From positions 1 through 48,965 of the forward strand of contig JAFDDA010000009.1 of the NCBI GenBank assembly GCA_019311105.1: 48,965 bases of DNA. The letters run 5' to 3'. Each line of letters opens with the position of its first letter. Position 1 is the stretch's first letter. The stretch comes from Deltaproteobacteria bacterium (GTDB lineage: Bacteria; Myxococcota_A; UBA9160; JAFDDA01). A model generated the notes under the pieces. That model was not told the origin of the DNA and made no database searches. It was given only the letters and a program-made list of their open reading frames with translations. Shown here in pieces: positions 1-8,262 of the stretch. The translations under genes and the position numbers were made by a program.

Positions 1-11
1 CCGCCGTCGCC

Positions 12-1043
12 ATGCAGCGCGCGATGCTCGAGCGGATCGGTCGCCGCATCGAGCCAGCGCCGCTCCTGTGGCGCATGCTTCCCAGCGGGCACCTGCGGCT
101 CTTCTTCCCGGTCACCGGGGCGAGCGACGCCATCGAGAAGGGGACCGTCGTGGCGTTGGTCCTGCTCTACGACCTCGCCGAGGAGCGGCCCCTCTACGCG
201 CACCCCGTTCATGCGGGGCCCGGCGCCAACCCGCTGCTCCAACATCTGAGCGGACCCATGGCCCATCCCAAAGCCCAGGAGGGAGGCAACGGAGAGCGCG
301 CGACGCTGCGCCTGCTCGAGCACAAGCGGACGCTGTGGGAGCGCTTCGAGCACGAGCGGGAGGAGCTCGGCCCCGAGGAGGCCGGCCGCCTCTGGCGGGA
401 GCGTTACGGCTGGTCGCTCGTTCGCCTCTACTTCTGCGAGCGCTGCGCGGCCTGTCGGTTCGGGAGCCCCTTCCTCGAGGGATCCGACGGCGAGCCCTTC
501 CGTTCCACCGGAAGCGCCGTCCCCGAGGAGGCCCGCGAGCTTCAGCCCGGCGAGAGTTCGCAGATCGCGGCGGCGGTTCGCGCGAGCGAGCCCTGGCGGA
601 TCGAGGTGGCCTACGCGCAGCGGGGTGGCTTTACGGTCCGCGACGAGCCGTCCCGGGTGGAGGCGCTCGGGGCAGACTGGCGCATCGTCCTCTTCCCCAC
701 GGACGCGGAGTGGATCGAAGGGGGCACGCTGGTGGGAGCCATCGCCTACTTCCACGTGCCGAGCGGCGAGACCCGCTACGCGAGTTGTCTGTCGGCGGGG
801 CCCGAGGCCGAGACGCTCTTCCTGCGCGGGGACACGGCCCTCGGCCTTCCGCTGACCGACGCGGCGGCACGCGGTGCCTACGCTGCCTGGCGAGCGCAGG
901 CGTGGTCGAGCTTCTGGCTCGACGAACTCGAGCTCGGCCTTCACGCTGCGAGCCGGCGGTGGCTGCACGGCTACTGGGACGCGCTCGGTCGGCTCTTCGG
1001 GGCGGGGTCGGCGCCAGTTCGCGAGGGCCGGAGCGCCGACTGA
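12..1043 (+). CDS. Uncharacterised 343-aa protein
   Basis: I do not recognise this family. The frame is open back to the window edge, so the true start may lie outside the window; ATG at 12 is the first one available. The product is acidic and apparently soluble, with no signal peptide or membrane helix in what is visible. A Cys cluster (FCERCAAC, near residue 143) could bind a metal or be redox active. The sequence looks internally repeated: two sections share a pattern of the type 'LRLFFP...GTVVALVLLYD...YAHPVHAGP' (about residues 28-72) and 'WRIVLFPTD...GTLVGAIAYFHV...YASCLSAGP' (about 225-270), which suggests a duplicated domain. It is convergent with the FAD oxidoreductase gene that follows. 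Function unknown. Confidence 0.7.
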   Translation: MQRAMLERIGRRIEPAPLLWRMLPSGHLRLFFPVTGASDAIEKGTVVALVLLYDLAEERPLYAHPVHAGPGANPLLQHLSGPMAHPKAQEGGNGERATLRLLEHKRTLWERFEHEREELGPEEAGRLWRERYGWSLVRLYFCERCAACRFGSPFLEGSDGEPFRSTGSAVPEEARELQPGESSQIAAAVRASEPWRIEVAYAQRGGFTVRDEPSRVEALGADWRIVLFPTDAEWIEGGTLVGAIAYFHVPSGETRYASCLSAGPEAETLFLRGDTALGLPLTDAAARGAYAAWRAQAWSSFWLDELELGLHAASRRWLHGYWDALGRLFGAGSAPVREGRSAD

Positions 1044-1125
1044 GCAAGCCTGCTCGTAGGCCGGGCGCCGTGAGTTTCTCGATGAACCCACGCGCGCGCC
1101 ACGCAGCAGCGGGCCGCGCGCGAGC

Positions 1126-2802
1126 TCAGTGGCTCTCGCGCCAGGCGTCCCAACCCTCGATCAGCTCGGGGAGGGCATCGCGGTCGCCGAGGACGTCGCC
1201 GTCCAGGACCCGGCGCGTGATGTCCTGGTCCAGCACCTCGCCCGCCGTCTCGATCCCGCTGCGCATCACCCCGGCAATCCCCGGGCCCGAGGGCGTGCTC
1301 GCGCCGCACAGGAAGAGCCCCTCGATTTCCGTGCGCGGCCCCATGCGCAGCGGGCCTGCCTGGCTGCACGACATCTCGATCCCGTAGGAGGTGCCGTTCG
1401 TCGAGCGCGTGAACCGCTCCTGGCTCACGGGCGTTGCCGCTTCCTTCCAGACGATGTGCTCGCGCAGGTCGGGAATGATCTGCTCCGAGGTGTCGAGCAG
1501 CTCCTCCACGAGCCGGCTCTTGGCTGCGCGATAGGCCGGATCGCGGTGGTAGCGGCCCCCGTCCGTGGGGCCGCGCTCCACGTGCCAGACGTCGTACTCG
1601 CGGGGCACGAGCGTCATGATCTGGAGGTTCGTGTGGCCCTCGGGCGCCAGGTGGCGACTCTCGGGATCCTTGAAGCTGGCGGCCGTGATGTAGCACATGG
1701 CCTTCGAGCTGAGCCGGCCCGCGTCGAGCTCGTCGTAGACGGACTCGATGTCGTAGTCGCCCCAGATGAAGTGGTTGCTGTTGGGCATGCCCCGCGCGGC
1801 CAGGTCGACGTCGAGGCCGAGGTAGACGCAAAAGAGCGGCACCGCCATCTTGAGCGAGCGGACCCGCTCGATGGTTTCCGGGGCCCAGTGCTCCTTCCCG
1901 ACGAGCTCGGAGAAGGTGCGCTTCAGGTCGGCGTTGGAGATGACTACGGGCGCGTCGATCTCGACGGGCCGCTGGTTCTTCTTGCCCGTCACGACGCCGA
2001 CCGCCCGACCGTTCTCGATCCGGATGCGGTGGACCGGGCTCTGGGTCCGAACCTCGCCGCCGTAGGCGCGGATCGCCTCGACGAGGCGCCCGGCGATGAC
2101 CTGGCCGCCGCCCACCGGGTAGTAGGCGCCGCGCAGGAAGTGGTCGGTCAGTCCCGCCGCCATCACCACCGGCGTGTCCGACGGCCGCACGGCATAGCAG
2201 CCCTGTTCGCCGAGCAGGACCGCCGCGGCCCGGTCCGAGAGCCCGTGCTCCGCGAACAGCTCGGTCACCGGGCGCAGGCCCGATCGCAGGAAGGAGGGAT
2301 TCTCTGTGGCGATCTCCGACATTCCCAGCTCGCCGCGCCGGAGTCGATGACCGGTGGCCGAGATGTCCTGCATGACGTCGAGCACCCCGTCGAGTGCCGG
2401 GGTCTCGCCGGGGAAGGTCTCGTGCAGCCGCTTGCGGTAGCGATCCCATCCGAACGGGACGCGGAACGTCACGTCGGGGAAGTGCAGCGTCGAGTAGCCG
2501 TCGGAGTCGAGCGGGCGGAAGACGACGCGTTCGGCGAGGCCGAGGCCGTTCAGCGCCAAGGTGATCAGGCCGTCCCGTCCGCACTCGCCGATGTAGTGGA
2601 TCCCGACGTCGAACTCGTACTCCTGGCCGTGGTGCTTGCGTCGGAAGACCTGGGAGTTGCCACCGGCGATGTAGTGGGACTCGAGCACCAGCGTCCGTCG
2701 GCCGGAGGCACAGAGATAGGCGGCGGTGCAGAGGCCGCCGAGGCCCGAGCCGACCACGATCGCATCGAAGCTCTCACGCTCACCCGTTTGTTTCTGCGTC
2801 AC
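1126..2802 (-). CDS. RetSat/CrtI-like FAD-dependent oxidoreductase
   Basis: FAD/NAD(P)-binding oxidoreductase of the phytoene desaturase / retinol saturase superfamily. An N-terminal Rossmann dinucleotide motif is visible (VGSGLGGL, about residues 15-22), followed by an ESH-type ribose-binding segment and 'EFDVGIHYIGE', typical of RetSat-like proteins. A second FAD-contact segment near the C-terminus reads 'GLFLCGASTPSGPGI'. Its 558 aa fit the family. I chose the GTG at 2802 because GAGAGGAG lies 8 nt upstream; an in-frame ATG 60 nt further up has no such site. The substrate cannot be told from sequence; carotenoid-, retinoid- or polyketide-like polyenes are usual in the family. It stands alone, separated by about 150 bp from the hemolysin III gene. 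Confidence 0.85.
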   Translation of the reverse strand: MTQKQTGERESFDAIVVGSGLGGLCTAAYLCASGRRTLVLESHYIAGGNSQVFRRKHHGQEYEFDVGIHYIGECGRDGLITLALNGLGLAERVVFRPLDSDGYSTLHFPDVTFRVPFGWDRYRKRLHETFPGETPALDGVLDVMQDISATGHRLRRGELGMSEIATENPSFLRSGLRPVTELFAEHGLSDRAAAVLLGEQGCYAVRPSDTPVVMAAGLTDHFLRGAYYPVGGGQVIAGRLVEAIRAYGGEVRTQSPVHRIRIENGRAVGVVTGKKNQRPVEIDAPVVISNADLKRTFSELVGKEHWAPETIERVRSLKMAVPLFCVYLGLDVDLAARGMPNSNHFIWGDYDIESVYDELDAGRLSSKAMCYITAASFKDPESRHLAPEGHTNLQIMTLVPREYDVWHVERGPTDGGRYHRDPAYRAAKSRLVEELLDTSEQIIPDLREHIVWKEAATPVSQERFTRSTNGTSYGIEMSCSQAGPLRMGPRTEIEGLFLCGASTPSGPGIAGVMRSGIETAGEVLDQDITRRVLDGDVLGDRDALPELIEGWDAWRESH

Positions 2803-2958
2803 GTCGGGGGCTCCTCTCGGTGCTCGGGGGCGACGGCGTTGCGCTCCCGCTGGGGCCATCATACTCGCTCCATCCCCGTTTCCAGCTTGGCAGGAGCCTT
2901 CCCGTCCCGTGGGGCGGATGGCCCGCCTTCGGCCTCCGCCCTTTTGCGGCGGAGCCTC

Positions 2959-3612
2959 TCAGAGGGCGGCGGGGATCACGTAGCCGAGCACGCAGGCGAA
3001 GTGACACGCGCTGCCGATCAGGACGAACACGTGCCAGATGGCGTGGTTGTAGGGCAGGCGGCTCCAGGCATAGAACGGCACACCCACGCTGTAGGCGAGG
3101 CCGCCCGCCACCAGCAGCGCCAGGCCCGCCGGCTCCATCACTCGCACCAGCGGCTCGGCGACGAAGAGGACGCTCCAGCCCATGCCGAGATGCAGCGCGA
3201 CGCGCGGCCGGGCGGCCCGGCCGACGGATTCGATCACGATCCCGAGCACGGCGAGCCCCCACACGAACGCCAGGAGCGTGAAGCCCACCCCGCCACGCAG
3301 GCTGATCAAGGTGAAGGGCGTGTACGTCCCGGCGATCAGCAGATAGATCGCCGCGTGGTCGAGGCGTTGGAAGACGCGCTTCGCCCGATGGTGGGTGAGT
3401 GCGTGATAGAAGGTCGACGCGGCGTAGAGCAGCACGAGGGCCGTTCCGAATATGAGGCTGCCGGCGAGGTCCCAGGCGTCGCCGTGCATCGCGGCCTGGG
3501 CAACGAGCACGATGAGCGCGGCGATGCTCAGGACGAGCCCGGCGCCGTGGGTCACTGCGTGGGCGATTTCTTCACCGATGCCATAGGTCGGAAGTCGGTC
3601 GTGGCTGGACAT
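2959..3612 (-). CDS. Hemolysin III / PAQR-family membrane protein
   Basis: Seven-helix integral membrane protein of the HlyIII/YqfA (TrhA) family, 217 aa. Family hallmarks are seen: 'GEEIAHAVTHGAG' at the N-terminus, 'STFYHALTHHRAKRVFQRLDHAAIYLLIAGTYTP' in the middle, and 'PYNHAIWHVFVLIGSACHF' at the C-terminus. The conserved His/Asp residues form the presumed metal site of PAQR-like hydrolases. Bacterial members are linked to membrane-energetics homeostasis rather than proven haemolysis. It starts at an ATG at 3612. The 183 bp between it and the nosL::apbE stop show no gene. It lies on the same strand as the nos operon, but the gap makes co-transcription uncertain. Confidence 0.9.
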   Translation of the reverse strand: MSSHDRLPTYGIGEEIAHAVTHGAGLVLSIAALIVLVAQAAMHGDAWDLAGSLIFGTALVLLYAASTFYHALTHHRAKRVFQRLDHAAIYLLIAGTYTPFTLISLRGGVGFTLLAFVWGLAVLGIVIESVGRAARPRVALHLGMGWSVLFVAEPLVRVMEPAGLALLVAGGLAYSVGVPFYAWSRLPYNHAIWHVFVLIGSACHFACVLGYVIPAAL

Positions 3613-3795
3613 GGCGGGGCCTCCGTCGGCGCGAGCGGAAGATATGCAAGCGAGCGGGCTCTGCCGGCTCGCGCGCGTCGTATTGCAGAACTTCTACATG
3701 CAATGCCGGGTCTGCGCCCCTGCAGCGCTCCGCCTGCGGCACTCCGTTGATTGGCATCGGCTTGGCACTCGCACGCCGACTTCGGAGATCCTCGA

Positions 3796-5310
3796 CTAGC
3801 CTTGGATGGCCGGGAAGGCCGAGGTGGCGCGGAACGCGAAGGTGTTGTCTCCCGTGCGCACGATGAAGTACGCGCCGAGGCCCTCCATCTCGGCGCGTGC
3901 GAAGCCCTCGTCGGGCCCGAGCACGACGAGCGCAGTGGCCCAGGCGTCGGCGAGGGCTGCCTGGCGGTGGACGACGCTGACCGAGGCGAGCCCATGCTCG
4001 ACGGGTCGTCCACTTCGGGGGTCGACGATGTGGGCGCGTTGCTGGCCCTCGTCCACGTAGAAGCTCCGGTAGTCGCCGGACGTGGCCAGCGCCTGGTCGT
4101 GGAGCGCGACGACGATGCGGGTGGCGCGGCCGCTCGCGTCGGGCCGCTCGACGCCCACGCGCCAGGCCCCGCCGCCGGGGCGTTGGCCGCTCGCACGGAT
4201 CTCGCCGCCAATCTCCACGAGGAAGTCGCGCCAGCCGAGCTCCGCGAGAGTGCGCGCGATCTCGTCGACGGCGTAGCCCTTGGCGATGGCCGAGAGGTCG
4301 CACTCGAGGTCGGGGCGCCGCTTGTGCGCCACGCCGAGGAGCGGGTCGAGGCGAAGGTTCCGAAAGCCCACCCGCTTGCGGAGGCCTGCCAGTTCGTTGG
4401 GGGCGGGCGGGCGTCGCGGCGACCGGGCCTGGGCGCCGAAGCCCCATGCCGCCACGAGCGGTCCTACCGTGACGTCGAAAGCGCCGCCTGTTGCGTGGCT
4501 CACCCCGTAGGCCAGGCGGAGTACCTCGAGGGTCTGCGGTGAGAGCGCGAAGGGCGCGGTGGAGACGTGCCGGTTGAAGCGCGAGATCTCGGAGTCCGGC
4601 CGCCAGGTCGACATCAGAACGTCGATGGTCGCGAGCTGGGTGTCGACGGCGGCGCGGGCCCGGGCGAGGTCCGCCGCCGACCGGTTGCCTGGGGCGAGCG
4701 CGACCGACCAGGTCGTCCCCATCGCGCGGTCGGAGAGCACGAAAGGCTCCGGCGCGGCGCGGGCCGCGGCGCCCGGGGGGTGTGGCTCCGCCGCGCCGCT
4801 CGAGTGCTCCTCCCACCACTGCTGGAGCCCTTCGAAGTCGAGGATCCGTGCCGTGGTCGCCGCGGTCACCCGCTCGGCGTCCTCGCGGTTGCGGTAGACC
4901 AGGACGGGCGGGCCCATGATGCCGCGGCGTTCGATGCCGACGACGTAGACCGCGTCCTCCGCGAGGATCCACTCGTGCGGGCCGGTGTGGCTCTCGCTCG
5001 GATCTTCGTCGGGCTCCATGGCCTCGACCCACACCCTCGAGGGCGTGCCGTGGGGCGACGGCGCTCCCAGATGGACCAGCATGTCTCCGATCGAGCACAC
5101 GAACGAGCGCTCCCCGTCGCGATGGATCACCTGGGCTCTCGGGGCCGACTGGCCGCGGACGAGCATCCCGCACACGGCACCTTCGTGGTCATCGATCTCC
5201 ACGGACTCGAGGCTACCGGTCGGCTCGCTGGCGTCCTCGGGCGCACAGCCCATCGCGAGGGCAGCCGCCAGGGCGAGCGCGCCGGCGAAGCGGCTTCTGC
5301 GTCGCGTCAT
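3796..5310 (-). CDS. NosL-ApbE fusion: copper lipoprotein plus FMN transferase
   Basis: A 504-aa two-domain protein closing the nos operon. The N-terminus is a lipoprotein signal (lipobox ALAMGC, Cys22). A NosL domain follows (about residues 35-165) with the copper motif CGM (47-49), 'PRAQVIHRDGERSFVCS' and 'IMGPPVLVYRNREDA'. From about residue 188 it is an ApbE flavin transferase: 'MGTTWSV', 'DLSAIAKGYAVD', 'VEIGGEIRASG' and 'TSGDYRSFYV...HIVDPRSGRPVEH'. NosL delivers Cu to NosZ; ApbE (NosX) attaches FMN to NosR. Here both jobs sit on one membrane-anchored chain. The ATG at 5310 overlaps the nosY stop (ATGA), so translation is coupled. Both parts keep the residues expected for activity. The fusion lies within one uninterrupted reading frame and is not an artefact of the start choice. 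Confidence 0.92.
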   Translation of the reverse strand: MTRRRSRFAGALALAAALAMGCAPEDASEPTGSLESVEIDDHEGAVCGMLVRGQSAPRAQVIHRDGERSFVCSIGDMLVHLGAPSPHGTPSRVWVEAMEPDEDPSESHTGPHEWILAEDAVYVVGIERRGIMGPPVLVYRNREDAERVTAATTARILDFEGLQQWWEEHSSGAAEPHPPGAAARAAPEPFVLSDRAMGTTWSVALAPGNRSAADLARARAAVDTQLATIDVLMSTWRPDSEISRFNRHVSTAPFALSPQTLEVLRLAYGVSHATGGAFDVTVGPLVAAWGFGAQARSPRRPPAPNELAGLRKRVGFRNLRLDPLLGVAHKRRPDLECDLSAIAKGYAVDEIARTLAELGWRDFLVEIGGEIRASGQRPGGGAWRVGVERPDASGRATRIVVALHDQALATSGDYRSFYVDEGQQRAHIVDPRSGRPVEHGLASVSVVHRQAALADAWATALVVLGPDEGFARAEMEGLGAYFIVRTGDNTFAFRATSAFPAIQG

Positions 5311-6104
5311 CCGGTCACCTTCTCGCGCGTCAGCAGAATCCCGCTGACCGCGGTGGGGAGCACCAGCCACGCCGTCCAGAGTAGACACACGGTGCCGAGG
5401 CCCGGCAGAGCCACCGTCATGCCGAGGCTGCGGAGCACCTCCGGCCCGGCGAAGACTTGCATCATCTGGAGCCGGTAGAGCCCGGCCGGGTTCATGAGAA
5501 CCAGGGACGAGATCGTCTGCTGGGAGACCGCGCCATCGGAGATCACCAGGATCCCGAGCAGGGCGAGGTCGTAGAAGAAGACCAGCAGGAACCAGGTCAT
5601 CACCACCACGCTCGCTGCGGTGACCTGACGGCGCGCGCAAGTCGAGATCAGCATGCCGAGCGAGAGGAAGGCGAGGCCGAGCAGCAGCGTCGGCCCCATG
5701 AGGGCGAGCAGGGTATGCACGCCCGCCGGGCCGCTGACACCCATGGCCGCTCCCAGACCTACGATGACCGAGAGGGCGAGCGCGATGGAGCGCCCAACGT
5801 ACTTCGCCGCCACCACCTCCATGCGGCTCACCGGCAGGGAGAGGAGCAGGCCCAAGGTGTTGCGGTCCCGCTCTCCGACGATCGCGTCGTGGCTCAAGAC
5901 CATGGCCACCAGCGGCACCAGCAGCGCCGTCAGGGTCACCAGGCTCGGCCCCGTCAGCGCGTTCAGATCGGCCTCGGCCATGCGTCCGTAGAGGCTCACG
6001 CCGGAGGCCATTAACGCAAACAGAACGCTCCCGAGCAGCACCCAGCGGTCGCGGATGCGCTCCGAGAGTTCGTGGAGCGCCAGCGCGAAACCCACGCGGC
6101 TCAT
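5307..6104 (-). CDS. nosY: NosY, ABC-2 permease for NosZ maturation
   Basis: Six-helix ABC-2 type permease of 265 aa. With NosF and NosD it forms the NosDFY complex that uses ATP to drive assembly of the copper site of nitrous oxide reductase. It opens with a short amphipathic segment ('ALHELSERIRDRWVLLGSVLFALMASGVSLYG'), then hydrophobic spans. The cytoplasmic segment 'SHDAIVGERDRNTLGLLLSLPVSRMEVVAAKYVGR' is typical of NosY and related ABC-2 proteins (the 'EREX' coupling region). Its ATG overlaps the nosF stop by 4 nt and its own stop overlaps the start of the nosL::apbE fusion, so the whole block reads as one coupled transcript. Confidence 0.93.
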   Translation of the reverse strand: MSRVGFALALHELSERIRDRWVLLGSVLFALMASGVSLYGRMAEADLNALTGPSLVTLTALLVPLVAMVLSHDAIVGERDRNTLGLLLSLPVSRMEVVAAKYVGRSIALALSVIVGLGAAMGVSGPAGVHTLLALMGPTLLLGLAFLSLGMLISTCARRQVTAASVVVMTWFLLVFFYDLALLGILVISDGAVSQQTISSLVLMNPAGLYRLQMMQVFAGPEVLRSLGMTVALPGLGTVCLLWTAWLVLPTAVSGILLTREKVTG

Positions 6105-7018
6105 GGACCCGGCGCCTCCAGCAGCGTTTCGTAGACCCTATCGAAGGTCGGCTCCTCGACCCGCAGGGCGCGCACGGCTTCGGGGAACTCGCTCTGGAGT
6201 CTCATCAGCTCGAGGAGGTCGGCGGGCGGGACGTCGATCCGCAGCTGCCCGTCGACCCGCTCCGCCGTCCCTTTGCCCCAGCGCAACAGCGCCTCGTGCA
6301 GGCGTCGGTCCTCGGAGGTCGAGCCTTCGACGTCCAGCCAGACACGGTGGGGCAGGCCCGTCTCGCGGCGCAGGTGGTCGGCAGTTCCCTGGACGAGAAC
6401 GCGGCCGGAGCGCAGCACGCAGATGTCGTCCACCCGTCGCTCCGTGAGGGTCAGGTCGTGGGTCGAGACGAAGACGAGCCGGCCGGCGCTCCGCCACTCC
6501 TCGAGGACGCCCCAGAGTACGGAGAGGCCCTCCTGGTCGAGCCCTGCGGTGGGTTCGTCGAGGATCAGCAGCTCGGGGCTCGCAAGGATCGCGACGCCCA
6601 GGCCCAGGCGCTGGCGCATGCCGCGCGAGTACCCGCGCACCGCGCGCCGTCGCGCGTGGGCGAGGCCTACCTGCTCGAGGACGCCGTCGACGCGCGCGCG
6701 GTCAACCGCACGGGCACGCGCGAAAAAGCGCAGCACCTGCTGACCCGTCAGATTGTCGGAGAATGCGACGGCTTCCGGCAGGTACCCGATGCGTCGCTTC
6801 CAGGCGCGGTCGATGGCGGTCGGCGCCCCGTCGGCTTCGAAGGCGCCGGCGTCGGGTCGCACGAGGCCGAGCAGGACCTTCATCAGGGTCGTCTTTCCGG
6901 CGCCGTTCGGGCCGGCGAGCATGGTGACTCGCCCGCCTTCGAGGGCGACGCCCACCCCGTCCAGCGCCTGCACCCGGCCCAGGCGAACGGAGACTCCCTT
7001 GGCCACGAAGGAATTCAT
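6101..7018 (-). CDS. nosF: NosF, ABC ATPase for NosZ maturation
   Basis: ATP-binding subunit of the NosDFY complex, 305 aa. Walker A 'GPNGAGKTT' lies near residue 37, the ABC signature appears as 'YSRGMRQR', and Walker B is 'LLILDEPTAGLDQ' followed by the switch His in 'VSTHDLTLTE'. The C-terminal extension of about 90 residues is usual for NosF. It hydrolyses ATP in the cytoplasm and passes motion through NosY to the periplasmic NosD. Start and stop both overlap the neighbours by 4 nt (ATGA), showing a tightly coupled operon. Confidence 0.94.
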   Translation of the reverse strand: MNSFVAKGVSVRLGRVQALDGVGVALEGGRVTMLAGPNGAGKTTLMKVLLGLVRPDAGAFEADGAPTAIDRAWKRRIGYLPEAVAFSDNLTGQQVLRFFARARAVDRARVDGVLEQVGLAHARRRAVRGYSRGMRQRLGLGVAILASPELLILDEPTAGLDQEGLSVLWGVLEEWRSAGRLVFVSTHDLTLTERRVDDICVLRSGRVLVQGTADHLRRETGLPHRVWLDVEGSTSEDRRLHEALLRWGKGTAERVDGQLRIDVPPADLLELMRLQSEFPEAVRALRVEEPTFDRVYETLLEAPGP

Positions 7019-8262
7019 GGGGACGCCTCCCCCAGCAAGGGCGAGACGTCGACCACGGTCGGCGTCTGCAGGAGGGGAAGGTGGTTCGATAGGTGGGACA
7101 GGATCTCGAGGGCAGGGCTGTGCAGCAGTAGAACGGTCGCGGGGTACTGGTAGTTGAGCCTCGCCTTGAAGCTGTCGACGCGGTAGGGCCGGTCGCCGAC
7201 GCCGTCCCCGTCCTGGTCCCAGCCGACGTAGTCGCCCCAGCGGTTGCCGCGTCCAGCCTCGCCCCAGGTCTGGTCTTTGGCGCCTACATAGAAGACCTGT
7301 TGGCGGTTGCCGACGATGTGGTTGTTCTCGACGACGTTGCGGCGCGTCCCCGCCCAGATCTTCAGCCCGACGTCGTTGTCCGCGATCCGGTTGTCGCGGA
7401 TCGAGTTCTCGGTGCTCGAGAAGAAGAACATGCCGTTGCCATTCCCTTCGAGCCGGTTGCCGTGGATCCGGGAGAACTGGACGTCGCGGAACAGGATCCC
7501 GTTGCGCTCGTTGCGGAGAGCCTCGTTGTCTTCGACGACCAGGTGCCGGCTCTCCATCAGGGCCATGCCCACCACGTTGTCGTGACTCCGGTTTCCCCGC
7601 AACGTGTTGCGATAGGAGTACATGTAGTGGATCCCGAAGCGCTGGCCGTCGGTCCGGTTGTCTTCGATCAGGCTGTCCTCGGTCGCCGAGACATAGATCC
7701 CGTCCCGAGCCCCAGAGATCCGGTTTCCGCGCACGACCAGCTCGCTAGCGTCGAACAGATGGATGCCGTTCCCGCGGTCCGCGACGCGCAGGCCCGAGTT
7801 GCCCTCGATCTGGTTGTCCAGGATCCGGACGCCCCGTGTCTCGTGGACCCAGACCCCGAAGGCACAGCGGCGCATCGTGCTGTCGCGCACCTCGGCGCCG
7901 GTCGATCGCTGGGTGATGAAGATGCACGCGTCGGGAGCGCCGATATCCTCGCCGCTGTTCGCGAGATGAAGGCCTTCCACCCGGACGCCGGGCGCGTCGA
8001 TGGTGAGGACGGTGCCCACGCCGCCACCATCGAGCACACCGCCGACGCCCCGCAGCGTGAGGGCCTTGTCGATGCGGAGCGGGCCCGGCCAGCTTCCGGG
8101 AGGCAGCTCGACCACGTCGCCTTCCCGGGCGGCGGCGACGGCGGCCGCAGGGCTCGGAGCATCACGGCCGACGCGGATCACCGACGCCCTGGAGCCGCCC
8201 GCAAAAAGCAGCGCCGCGATCAGCACTGCGGCCCAGCAGGTGCCATGAAGCCTCGCACGCAT
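7015..8262 (-). CDS. nosD: NosD, periplasmic copper-site assembly protein
   Basis: Periplasmic right-handed beta-helix protein (CASH/NosD domain), 415 aa including a Sec signal peptide (about residues 1-27, ending ...AGGSRAS). The repeated pattern 'N.I.GN..GI.....  S.I..N' (for example EDNRTDGQRFGIHYMYSYRNTLRGN) marks successive beta-helix coils; 'GIHYMYS' is characteristic of NosD. It ends with 'RPYRVDSF...NYQYPATVLLLHSPALEIL', the usual NosD C-terminus. NosD docks on NosFY and receives copper, from NosL, for delivery to NosZ. I placed the start at the ATG at 8262, which shares one base with the nosR stop (TGATG); longer in-frame extensions only run through nosR. Confidence 0.93.
   Translation of the reverse strand: MRARLHGTCWAAVLIAALLFAGGSRASVIRVGRDAPSPAAAVAAAREGDVVELPPGSWPGPLRIDKALTLRGVGGVLDGGGVGTVLTIDAPGVRVEGLHLANSGEDIGAPDACIFITQRSTGAEVRDSTMRRCAFGVWVHETRGVRILDNQIEGNSGLRVADRGNGIHLFDASELVVRGNRISGARDGIYVSATEDSLIEDNRTDGQRFGIHYMYSYRNTLRGNRSHDNVVGMALMESRHLVVEDNEALRNERNGILFRDVQFSRIHGNRLEGNGNGMFFFSSTENSIRDNRIADNDVGLKIWAGTRRNVVENNHIVGNRQQVFYVGAKDQTWGEAGRGNRWGDYVGWDQDGDGVGDRPYRVDSFKARLNYQYPATVLLLHSPALEILSHLSNHLPLLQTPTVVDVSPLLGEASP

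Noticed and set aside
1129..3750. Long plus-strand open frame (873 codons) through the oxidoreductase and hemolysin III genes
   Set aside because: It is antisense to two well recognised proteins; long antisense frames are common at this GC content.
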